From: Bryobacteraceae bacterium
GTDB taxonomy: Bacteria; Acidobacteriota; Terriglobia; Bryobacterales; Bryobacteraceae
Direction: 5' to 3'
DNA: 64,000 nucleotides
Assembly (NCBI GenBank): GCA_030041495.1
Contig: JASHNT010000141.1
Coordinates: forward strand, 62,001-126,000
The position numbers and the translations under genes are program-made. The notes below the pieces were generated by a model that made no database searches, was not told the DNA's origin, and saw only the letters and a list, made by a program, of their open reading frames with translations. Shown one piece after another: positions 43,689 to 51,236 of the stretch; positions within the stretch are counted from its first letter, which is position 1, and every line of letters begins with the position of its first letter.

Positions 43689-44768
43689 ATGACTTCTGAA
43701 GCCATGTTGCCGCTGCTGGATCATTTATGTAACGAGGCGCGAAACTCCATGCAGGCAGCATTTGGTTTGGCGGAGCTTCAACCCGAGCCGGTCGCCCAAC
43801 CGGAATGGCACGCCTGGCTGCAGGCCAGCCGCTCCAGCGCCGACCGCCTGTTGCGCACCATCGACGATTTGCGCGAACTGGCGGCTGGCCCGCCTCAGGT
43901 AAGGGAATCGGCCGAGCAGTTTGATCTGACGCTATGCGTGGGCGAGGTCGCCCTAGTGTTGAACTTCGCTGGGGAAAGCGACGGCGCAAAGCTGATGGTG
44001 GACCCCAAGAACCAACCCGTGCTGATCTATCATCCTCGTCAAGCTCTGGAGCAACTGCTGGCGAGGGTGCTCAAACTGGTCTGGAAACTGACGTCCTCGG
44101 GAACCGCCGGTGTTTCTGTCGAGGCGGCCGAACAGGATCGCGTGCGCCTGAGTATCTTCATGCCGGACGCAGCGCCAGCGCACAAGCTTTCCGTTTGGAT
44201 GAATGCGACCGAAGGGTGCGTGCCACGCGAGACCTCGGAGTCCGGCCTGATCCTGGCAGCGATGGTAGCCGGGAATCGTCTTCGGGCTCTGGGCGCATCG
44301 GTCGAGTTCGTGGACCATACGATCGTGATCCATTTCAGGACGCACATGGAAGGGCTACGCGAGGAAGGTGCGGAGAGGGAGACTCCGGCGCTGCAGGTAC
44401 TGGTGGCGGAGGACTGCGATGAAAGCTACGCGCTAACCGCTCTGCAACTTCGAAATGAGAAGGTGGATCGCGCGCCGACCGGGCTGGATGCGGTGAAACA
44501 GGTCAAGCAACGGCGGTTCGATGTGGTGTTCATGGATGTTCAGATGCCTGGCGTGGACGGTTACGAGGCCATTCGTCAGATCCGGGACTGGGAGACGATT
44601 TCGGGGAACGCACGTACGCCGATCGTGGTGCTGTCCTCCGACGATCTGGCCACGCAAACCAGACGGGCCGCCCAATCCGGCTGCAGTGGGTTTTTGCGCA
44701 AGCCGGTCCGAATGCACGAGTTGAGAGAGGTTCTGGAACCGCTGCGAGCGCTGCATGGCGCCCGGTGA
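43689..44768 (+). CDS. Kinase-like/receiver fusion protein
   Basis: A 359-residue protein. The N-terminal 240 residues resemble a histidine-kinase dimerisation and ATPase region without good N- or G-boxes (LLDHLCNEARNSMQAAFGLA, YHPRQALEQLLARVLKLVW), so kinase activity is doubtful. The C-terminal 115 residues are a receiver: LVAEDCDESY, D283 in VVFMDVQMPGVDG, VLSSDD and LRKPVRMHEL. ATG 43689 is 19 bases after the CpaE-like gene with AAAGGAG just upstream. It may take phosphoryl groups from the neighbouring hybrid kinase's HPt. Confidence 0.8.
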   Translation: MTSEAMLPLLDHLCNEARNSMQAAFGLAELQPEPVAQPEWHAWLQASRSSADRLLRTIDDLRELAAGPPQVRESAEQFDLTLCVGEVALVLNFAGESDGAKLMVDPKNQPVLIYHPRQALEQLLARVLKLVWKLTSSGTAGVSVEAAEQDRVRLSIFMPDAAPAHKLSVWMNATEGCVPRETSESGLILAAMVAGNRLRALGASVEFVDHTIVIHFRTHMEGLREEGAERETPALQVLVAEDCDESYALTALQLRNEKVDRAPTGLDAVKQVKQRRFDVVFMDVQMPGVDGYEAIRQIRDWETISGNARTPIVVLSSDDLATQTRRAAQSGCSGFLRKPVRMHELREVLEPLRALHGAR

Positions 44769-44776
44769 GGCAAGAG

Positions 44777-44854
44777 TGGTCGGGGCGAGTGGATTCGAAC
44801 CACCGACCTCCTGGTCCCGAACCAGGCGCTCTAGCCAGGCTGAGCCACGCCCCG
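44777..44854 (-). tRNA. tRNA-Pro (CGG)
   Basis: A 78-nucleotide cloverleaf with encoded CCA at 44777-44779. Acceptor strands CGGGGCG and CGCCCCG pair, the anticodon loop is TTCGGGA with anticodon CGG, the anticodon stem is CTGGT/ACCAG, and the T arm is GGTGG TTCGAAT CCACT with one weak pair. Confidence 0.95.
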
Positions 44855-44996
44855 AACTTGCTTCATTCTACCGTATACGGAGCGCACATCACCACTTACG
44901 CGGAAAACGGAGCGCGGCGGCGCAAGCCGTCAAACAGCACGGATGCCGCCGCGCCCTTAGCGGGCTTATACTAGCGACTGAAAGGGGCTCCCGAGC

Positions 44997-45464
44997 ATGG
45001 AACTTCTGGTCAACGGCGCCCGGCATCAGGTGGATGCGAGCCCGGATCGCACTCTGCTCACCGTGCTCCGCGATGAGTTGGATCTCACCGGAACCAAATA
45101 CGGTTGCGGCGAGGGCCAATGCGGAGCGTGCACGGTTCTGATCGCCGGCCTGCCGGCACGAGCCTGCCAGACGCGCGCCGCGGCGATCAACGGCAAAGCC
45201 ATCACCACCATCGAGGGGCTCGCCAAGAACGGACGCCTGCATCCGTTGCAGGAGGCGTTTCTCGACCAGCAGGCGATGCAGTGCGGTTACTGTACGCCGG
45301 GGATGATTTTGTCGGGAGTAGCGCTGCTCGCGAAAACAGCGAACCCCAGCCGCGAGGAGATCATCGGCGCGATGCAAGGCAACGTATGCCGTTGCGGAAC
45401 GTATCCTCGGATCATTGCGGCCATAGAGGCCGCGGGGCGGAGGATGAAAGGAGCCGCGGCATGA
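44997..45464 (+). CDS. Molybdenum hydroxylase 2Fe-2S subunit (IorA-like)
   Basis: A 155-residue protein with two 2Fe-2S domains of the xanthine oxidase superfamily. The plant-ferredoxin-like cluster uses C37, C42, C45 and C57 (GCGEGQCGACTVL) and the helical domain uses C96, C99, C131 and C133 (MQCGYCTPG, NVCRCGTYP). It transfers electrons from the molybdenum site in the large subunit encoded next, with which it overlaps by four bases (ATGA). No FAD subunit gene is adjacent, as in isoquinoline 1-oxidoreductase-type enzymes that pass electrons to cytochromes. Confidence 0.93.
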   Translation: MELLVNGARHQVDASPDRTLLTVLRDELDLTGTKYGCGEGQCGACTVLIAGLPARACQTRAAAINGKAITTIEGLAKNGRLHPLQEAFLDQQAMQCGYCTPGMILSGVALLAKTANPSREEIIGAMQGNVCRCGTYPRIIAAIEAAGRRMKGAAA

Positions 45465-47608
45465 CATTCGAACCGGAGCGCTATGAACTGACGGCCAAGC
45501 CGCTTCACGCCTTTGAATCAAACTGGGAACCGGACCGGCGAGACTTCTTCAAAAACCTGGGCGGCGGCATCGTGGTCGCGGTACTGCTTTCGAATTCCGC
45601 CAGAGCGCAGGAATCTGGCGGAGGACGCGGTGGGCGAGGTTTCCGCCAGCCTCCGGCACCGCAGGAGGTCGGCGCGTGGCTGCATATCGACACGAATGGC
45701 GGCGTGACGGCGTTCACCGGCAAGGGGGAAGTCGGCCAGAACGCCCGCACTTCGCTGAGCATGGCAGTCGCGGAGGAACTGGGGGCGCCCCTGAGCTCAG
45801 TGGAACTGGTGATGGGCGACACGGACCGGACTCCCTTCGACTTCGGAACGGTCGGGAGCCGCACCACCCCTGACATGGTTCCGCAGCTTCGCCGCGCGGC
45901 TGCGGCCGCACGACAAGCCTTAATCGAGGTCGCGGCAGCGAAGTGGAGCGTCCCGGCCAGCGAGTTGCAGGCGGAAAACGGCGTAGTGACCGATGGCAAA
46001 CAATCGGCTGCGTTTGGAGAGTTGGCTCGCGATCAGCAGATCTACAAACGCGTAGCGTCGGAAAGCGGAGTCAGGCCGGCGACGCAATGGACGGTGATGG
46101 GCAAGTCCACGCCCAAGGTCAACGGCCGGGCGATCGTCACCGGACAGCACCAGTACACGTTCGACATGAGGCTACCGGGAATGCTCTACGGGCGCGTGCT
46201 GCGGCCGGAGACCTTCGGTGCCATATTAGCGTCGCTTGACGCGTCAACAGCAAAGCAGATGGCGGGAGTGAGCGTGGTTCGTGATGGCGATTTCGCCGGC
46301 GTGACCGCTCCGACCACCAGCGCGGCGGCCTCGGCCCTGGCGGCGTTGCGGGCGGAATGGAAGAACACTCCGCAAACTTCGGCCCGCACCTTGTTCACCG
46401 ACATCAAGGAACCGGTGAGCGCCAGCCCTGCCATCGATAAGGCGCTGGCCGAGGCACACCACAAGCTTCAACGGACCTATCCGGTCGCTTATATCGCGCA
46501 CACTCCACTGGAGCCTCGTGCGGCATTAGCGCGTTGGGACGGGGACAAGCTGACGGTCTGGACCGGGACCCAGCGGCCATTCGGAGTCCGCACCGAGCTC
46601 GCGCAGGCGTTCCGCATCCCGGAAGAAAACGTGCGCGTGATCATGCCCGATACCGGCTCGGGCTACGGTGGCAAGCACACGGGAGATGCCGCACTGGAAG
46701 CGGCTCGGCTAGCGAAATCGGCCGGTCAGCCGGTGAAGGTGACCTGGACTCGCCAAGAGGAGTTCACTTGGGCGTATTTCCGTCCTGCAGGCGTGATCGA
46801 TGTGCGCAGCGCCGTCGACAGCAAAGGCAAGCTGACCGCGTGGGAGTTCCATAATTTCAATTCCGGCAATTCGGGAATGAACACGTACTACGACGTGGCC
46901 AATAAGCGCGTCGAGTTTCACAACACGAAGAGCCCTCTGCGCCAGGGGTCGTATCGCGGTCTGGCAGCAACGGCCAATCATTTCGCCCGCGAAGCGCACA
47001 TGAGCGAGCTGGCGGCGCAGGCCGGAATCGACCCATTCGAGTTCCGGATGAAGAATCTGAGCGATGCCCGTCTGAAGGCCGTGCTGCAAGCCGCGGCGGA
47101 CAAGTTCGGCTGGGGCAAGAAGCACGCCGCAGCGGGAATGGGTTTCGGCATCGCCGCGGGGTTCGAAAAGGGTGGTTATGTGGCGACGTGTGCCGAGGTG
47201 AGCGTGCAACCGGGGCGCGAGCCTCGCATCCTGCGGTTGACCGAAGCCTTCGAGTGCGGAGCCATCGTCAATCCTGGCCATCTGCACACGCAGGTGGAAG
47301 GTGCGATGATCATGGGCCTCGGCGGAGCTTTATTTGAAGCAATCGATTTCGCCGACGGCAAGATCCTGAATCCGCACTTGGCGCGCTACCGGGTGCCCCG
47401 GTTTCGAGATGTCCCCCCGCAAATCGACGTGGTTTTGGTGGATCGCAAGGACCTGCCCTCGGCGGGCGCGGGCGAGACTCCGATTGTGGGCGTGGCGCCC
47501 GCGATTGCAGGCGCCATTCATATGGCCACGGGCGAGTGGCGGCGGTCACTGCCGATGATGGTTTTGAGCGCCGGCGGTTCAGCGCAATCCGGCGGAGCTG
47601 CATTCTAG
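45461..47608 (+). CDS. Molybdenum hydroxylase large subunit (IorB-like), Tat-exported
   Basis: A 715-residue molybdopterin-binding subunit of the isoquinoline 1-oxidoreductase/aldehyde oxidase type. After 25 residues a twin-arginine signal appears (DRRDFFKNLGGGIVVAVLLS). Conserved pieces include GKGEVGQNARTSLSMAVAEE, SRTTPDMVPQLR, GSGYGGKHTGDAALEAARLA, LRQGSYRGLAATAN and the catalytic Glu in GAGETPIVGVAP (E672). It should hydroxylate N-heterocycles or oxidise aldehydes at the molybdenum cofactor in the periplasm; the small subunit would be carried across with it. Substrate unknown. Confidence 0.92.
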   Translation: MTFEPERYELTAKPLHAFESNWEPDRRDFFKNLGGGIVVAVLLSNSARAQESGGGRGGRGFRQPPAPQEVGAWLHIDTNGGVTAFTGKGEVGQNARTSLSMAVAEELGAPLSSVELVMGDTDRTPFDFGTVGSRTTPDMVPQLRRAAAAARQALIEVAAAKWSVPASELQAENGVVTDGKQSAAFGELARDQQIYKRVASESGVRPATQWTVMGKSTPKVNGRAIVTGQHQYTFDMRLPGMLYGRVLRPETFGAILASLDASTAKQMAGVSVVRDGDFAGVTAPTTSAAASALAALRAEWKNTPQTSARTLFTDIKEPVSASPAIDKALAEAHHKLQRTYPVAYIAHTPLEPRAALARWDGDKLTVWTGTQRPFGVRTELAQAFRIPEENVRVIMPDTGSGYGGKHTGDAALEAARLAKSAGQPVKVTWTRQEEFTWAYFRPAGVIDVRSAVDSKGKLTAWEFHNFNSGNSGMNTYYDVANKRVEFHNTKSPLRQGSYRGLAATANHFAREAHMSELAAQAGIDPFEFRMKNLSDARLKAVLQAAADKFGWGKKHAAAGMGFGIAAGFEKGGYVATCAEVSVQPGREPRILRLTEAFECGAIVNPGHLHTQVEGAMIMGLGGALFEAIDFADGKILNPHLARYRVPRFRDVPPQIDVVLVDRKDLPSAGAGETPIVGVAPAIAGAIHMATGEWRRSLPMMVLSAGGSAQSGGAAF

Positions 47609-47625
47609 CTCCCGCCGTTTGGTTC

Positions 47626-48141
47626 CTACGCTTTCGCCGCCGAGGACCGGCGCGAACCCGTGCTCTTTTGCGCGGAAATGTTCAATATGCCGTTGTCCAT
47701 GGTGGCGCTTACCTGGCTGGTATCGATAGATGAAGACAAGTCGAAACGCCGGAACAGCATGCGCGAGTCGACATCGCTGTAAACGATGCTGCCCTGCCCG
47801 CTGGCGGAAGCCAGGCTGGTGTTCATAGTGCTCCGCAAAATCAGCGAGTCCGACGTCGCGATCACCTCCAGATTGCTGGAGCTGCACCCCGGCGTGGCAA
47901 CCTGGATGTTGAACTGTTGATCGTTTTCCGAGAGCGTCGCCTCGGGCACGCAGAACAGGTCGCGTTCCGCCTGAAGCCAGTTGCGAGTGGCATCGCCGCT
48001 GGACCCTCCCCCACTTTGCGACAGTTGGTTCGCGCGATTGCGAATCGCGTTCGTAATACTGTTGAGGCTCTCCAGGGAACTGCTGCTGTCTGCCCTTACC
48101 ACCGGGACTTGCGTTCCTTGAGACGCCGTTGCTTGAGCCAT
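47626..48141 (-). CDS. Hsp20-like protein with DUF2934-like N-terminus
   Basis: A 171-residue protein. Residues 28-62 (AIRNRANQLSQSG, GDATRNWLQAERDLF) match the short DUF2934 motif found in soil bacteria, and residues 65-165 form an alpha-crystallin-like beta sandwich (QFNIQVATPGCSSSNLEVIA, LILRSTMN, LFRRFDLSSSIDTSQVSAT, MDNGILNISAQK). The domain lacks a recognisable C-terminal IXI motif, so oligomerisation may differ from usual small heat shock proteins. It ends convergently with the molybdenum hydroxylase gene. Likely a stress-related holdase. Confidence 0.75.
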   Translation of the reverse strand: MAQATASQGTQVPVVRADSSSSLESLNSITNAIRNRANQLSQSGGGSSGDATRNWLQAERDLFCVPEATLSENDQQFNIQVATPGCSSSNLEVIATSDSLILRSTMNTSLASASGQGSIVYSDVDSRMLFRRFDLSSSIDTSQVSATMDNGILNISAQKSTGSRRSSAAKA

Positions 48142-48188
48142 TTTTCAAAGCCCTCCACAACTTGAGTGGAACGAGCGGGCAAATGTTC

Positions 48189-49196
48189 TTAGGGAACAAT
48201 CACAGCGGCGCCGTCTACGGCGTCGTTTTTGAGCGCTAATAATGCGTCATTGGCCTGCGCCAGAGGGAATACCGTCACACGCGGGCGCAGACCGATTTCA
48301 GCGGCCAATTCAAGAAACTCCCGAGCGTCTGTACGTGTCATGTTGGCCACGCTGCGGATTTGGCGTTCCCCCCAGAGGAACTGGTCGTAGTCAAATTCCG
48401 GCATCCGATCCAGGTGAATGGCGTTGATCGCCACCACTCCGCCCTTGCGCAGGCTGCTCAACGCCGCAATGACCACATCCCCGCTGGGGGCGAACGTGAC
48501 CGCGCGGTCCAGGGCGACCGGAGGGCGGTCACGCTCCGCGCCAACCCAATCGGCGCCCAGAGAGGCGGCCAGTCTTCGATGAGACTCGCCGCGAGTGCTG
48601 ACGAACACCTCGCAGTTCCACGCCTTCAATACGGGCAGGGCCAGGTGCGCGGAGGCTCCGAAACCGAAGAGACCCACGCGCTCGCCCTTTTCGACTCCGG
48701 CGACGCGCAGGCTGCGGAAGCCGATGACACCCGCGCACAGCAACGGCGCGGCGGAGAGATCGTCGAGCGCACCGGGTAGCGGAACGGTGAAGTCCGCACG
48801 AGCGACGGCGAACTCGGCGTAGCCACCGTCAACGCTGTAGCCGGTGAAGACCGACGCATCGCAGAGATTCTCTTCGCCACGGAGGCAATACCGGCAAGAG
48901 CCGTCGGTCCCGCCCAGCCAGGAAACGCCGACGCGTGAGCCATTTTGAAGGCCGCCTCCGGCACCTTGAACGTCGCCGCCGGCGACCACCTCCCCGACAA
49001 TCTGATGGCCGGGAATGATGCTCGGCTGGCGCGGTGGCAATTCGCCTTCCACGATATGCAGGTCCGTGCGGCAGATCCCGCAGGCCTTGACGCGCAGAAG
49101 GAGTTGACCTGGTCCCGGTTCAGGCCGCGGACCCTCGCCGATCGTCAGAGGCCGTTTTTGGATCGGCCGCGGCGCGAGTAACGACGCAGCCAGCAC
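48189..49196 (-). CDS. Zinc-dependent alcohol dehydrogenase
   Basis: A 335-residue medium-chain dehydrogenase/reductase. The catalytic zinc site (KACGICRTDLHIVEGELPP, with PGHQIVGEV) and the structural zinc cysteines (GSCRYCLRGEENLC) are intact; the nucleotide fold shows VGLFGFGASAHLALPVLKAW, a GxGxxA-type loop. It resembles AdhA-type enzymes that reduce aldehydes or oxidise alcohols with NAD(P). The GTG start lies one base after the stop of the universal stress protein gene, so the two are coupled. Confidence 0.88.
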   Translation of the reverse strand: MLAASLLAPRPIQKRPLTIGEGPRPEPGPGQLLLRVKACGICRTDLHIVEGELPPRQPSIIPGHQIVGEVVAGGDVQGAGGGLQNGSRVGVSWLGGTDGSCRYCLRGEENLCDASVFTGYSVDGGYAEFAVARADFTVPLPGALDDLSAAPLLCAGVIGFRSLRVAGVEKGERVGLFGFGASAHLALPVLKAWNCEVFVSTRGESHRRLAASLGADWVGAERDRPPVALDRAVTFAPSGDVVIAALSSLRKGGVVAINAIHLDRMPEFDYDQFLWGERQIRSVANMTRTDAREFLELAAEIGLRPRVTVFPLAQANDALLALKNDAVDGAAVIVP

Positions 49197-49197
49197 G

Positions 49198-50055
49198 TTA
49201 CAAACTCAACACCGGGCACGGCGATTGCCGGATGATTTCATACGACTGGGTGCGCAGCCGGCCGAACGTCTCGTGCATGACACCACGCCCTATTACCAGT
49301 AGATCCGATTTATGGTCAAGCGCGATCTGGCGCACCACCCGCCCGACTCCACCCGCCATGACAGAGGCTTCGAGGTTTGTTCCGGCCTCGGCCTGCAGTT
49401 TCGCCATATCCTTGCGCGCGGCATCCAACAGGAACAGGCTGAACTCGTCGCCGCCGGTGTCGGCGAGCTGGCGCTCGGCGCCAGGGACAGCATGAACCAG
49501 CCGCAGCCCGGCGCCGAACTCCTTGGCGAGGGCCACGGCTTGGCGCAGCACGGGAGCTTGCTCCGCGCCCCGGTCCACCGCGACCAGGATGTTGCGGCAG
49601 GGAAGATGCTCTTTCATGGAGGCCCGCTCGGCATGCGGCGCGGTCCACACCGCGCAAGCGGCATCGTGTAGAACCTTGGAGACCACCGAACCCAGCAACA
49701 GCGTCCGGAACTTCCCATAGCCGTGCGTAGGCATCATGACCAAGTCGACGCCGTGTTCCCGCGCGTAGTCTGAGATGGTCACAGCGGCGTCGCCCTGTTC
49801 GACCACGATTTCAGCGCCCGGCGCTTTCAAGAATTCAGCGAGCCGGCTCTTGATCACCGGTTCCAGCGCCGGAAAGTCGAACATCACGGGGAAAGAGCGG
49901 TCGACGCCGCCCAGCGAGTCGGCAGGGATTGCCACAACGTTCAGCAGCGTCAGCTTGGCTCCAAATTGATCCACCATGGCCTTGATGTAGGGACACAAGG
50001 ACCGGGAGCGCTCGGAGAAATCGACGGGAAACAGGATATGTCGGAAGGTACCCAT
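49198..50055 (-). CDS. Universal stress protein, tandem UspA domains
   Basis: A 285-residue protein with two Usp domains. The first begins FRHILFPVDFSERSRSL and carries MMPTHGYGKFRTLLLGSVVS; the second begins CRNILVAVDRGAEQAPVLRQ and carries DLLVIGRGVMHETFGRLRTQ. The GXXG(9)G(S/T)-type loop in the first domain suggests ATP binding; the second is less complete. It leads a two-gene operon with an alcohol dehydrogenase, a pairing that suggests a role in stress or redox conditions. Confidence 0.85.
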   Translation of the reverse strand: MGTFRHILFPVDFSERSRSLCPYIKAMVDQFGAKLTLLNVVAIPADSLGGVDRSFPVMFDFPALEPVIKSRLAEFLKAPGAEIVVEQGDAAVTISDYAREHGVDLVMMPTHGYGKFRTLLLGSVVSKVLHDAACAVWTAPHAERASMKEHLPCRNILVAVDRGAEQAPVLRQAVALAKEFGAGLRLVHAVPGAERQLADTGGDEFSLFLLDAARKDMAKLQAEAGTNLEASVMAGGVGRVVRQIALDHKSDLLVIGRGVMHETFGRLRTQSYEIIRQSPCPVLSL

Positions 50056-50210
50056 GTTGGTTTTGTCCGCCAGTTAAGGGCGATCCGGCATGCAACACAG
50101 TCTGCGCATGCATGGCCCCCCACGCGCGCATTATATACTACGCGCAGGGTTGAACACGGACTGCAGGGAGACAGCGTCGGCGCGGCTATCGTTTCTCTTA
50201 GGGAGGCAAA

Positions 50211-50726
50211 ATGCGCAAATACCTATTCGTAGCGGCGGGTTTATTGGTCTTGACGGCGGCTGAGACCAAGCCAACCCAAGCCACCTACATCACCGGCAGC
50301 GAAATCCAGGCGACCTTGAAAAAGGCGCCCGTCGACAGTGCAACCGATCAACAGATGCGTGTGGTGGACGTGGGCAAGACCAACGTCGGCGTAGGTGTGG
50401 TGTACCGCTCGGCGAAAGCGAATCAGTCGGCCGTCGAGCATGACAATATCACCGAGGTGTATCAGATTCTCGAGGGCACGGGAACGATGTTGACCGGCGG
50501 TGAGATTGTTGCGGCAGACGGCAAGACAATCGCGCACGATTCGAAGGGACCCAGCGGACCGAGCTCGCGCGGCGCCTCGATTCGCGGAGGCACGAGCCAC
50601 AAGGTCGGCCCCGGCGACATCATTATCATTCCGCCGGGCGTCGCGCACCTGTTCACCCAAATCGACGGGACCATCAAATATGCCGTGGTCCGCGTGGACC
50701 CGGACCGGGTGCTGCCGGTGAAGTGA
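50211..50726 (+). CDS. Secreted cupin-domain protein
   Basis: A 171-residue protein with signal peptide MRKYLFVAAGLLVLTAAE. A single cupin barrel spans about residues 55-165; motif 1 is unusual (VEHDNITEVYQILEGTGTML) and motif 2 is GDIIIIPPGVAHLF. The metal-binding His/Glu pattern is partly kept (H-N-x-E-x-Y, H). Function unknown; the family is frequent in acidobacteria and proteobacteria as exported cupins. It diverges from the universal stress protein gene. Confidence 0.75.
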   Translation: MRKYLFVAAGLLVLTAAETKPTQATYITGSEIQATLKKAPVDSATDQQMRVVDVGKTNVGVGVVYRSAKANQSAVEHDNITEVYQILEGTGTMLTGGEIVAADGKTIAHDSKGPSGPSSRGASIRGGTSHKVGPGDIIIIPPGVAHLFTQIDGTIKYAVVRVDPDRVLPVK

Positions 50727-50753
50727 GGCACGTCCTGACAGCGAACGGAGCAG

Positions 50754-50972
50754 TCAGCCAAGACCCTCCCATTCAGTGCGATCAGCACCTGCTTTTGAGA
50801 AGCCTGAACAGCAACCCGTGCTAATGTCGCCTTGGTGCGGATTCGGGATTCCGAGACGAATGGTGCCTCTGGTCATGAACTGGTGCCTCGCGCCTGAGAA
50901 CGGTCCAGTGAAGCCTAGTTTCCGCAGCTGCCCACTCAGATCCCTTCTGCCGATTGGACCGATCGGAGGCAC
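50754..50972 (-). pseudogene. Decayed HicA-family toxin gene
   Basis: The frame starts with GTG at 50972, directly after the hicB-like TAA. Its first part is a clear HicA of the larger subfamily: GRRDLSGQLRKLGFTGPFSG, ARHQFMTRGTIRLGIPNP, HQGDI. After that, seven codons (GCCSGFS) look out of frame: reading one base later gives LLFRLLK, the expected helix, before the sequence returns to AGADRTEWEGLG, the usual end. Compensating small deletions explain this. The His in KHQFM-type position is present. The product would have a scrambled helix and is unlikely to be normal. Confidence 0.7.
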
Positions 50973-51211
50973 TTAGGCAACTTCGCGGATGGTAAGATCG
51001 ATACCCTCGATCGGCGGATGAGCATGCTTCTTGCGAGGCTTAGCACTAACCAATCCTGAACCACCCGCTCCAACTCCTCGCGGCAGGATTCCAAGCTGGC
51101 GCCCCTCGCACAGACGCACTGCAAACTCGGGGACGGTCCCGTAAATACTCCCATCCTCCATCAACTCGTATGAGCTTGCCGCAAGGCCGCTTGAATGTAC
51201 TTGATGAGCAC
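50973..51211 (-). pseudogene. Decayed HicB-family antitoxin gene
   Basis: No single frame spans this gene, but three frames together give a complete HicB: VLIKYIQAALRQAH, then YELMEDGSIYGTVPEFAVR, then ASLESCREELERVVQDWLVL, then HAHPPIEGIDLTIREVA and TAA at 50975-50973. Joining them requires about three one-base indels (near GCTCATACG, GAGGGGCGCC and CTCGCAAGAAG). The arrangement ahead of a HicA-like gene confirms a former hicBA operon. A GTG near 51211 is the likely original start. It could be decay or clustered sequence errors. Confidence 0.75.
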
Positions 51212-51236
51212 GCCTGAAAAACAGGGATAGCCGGTA

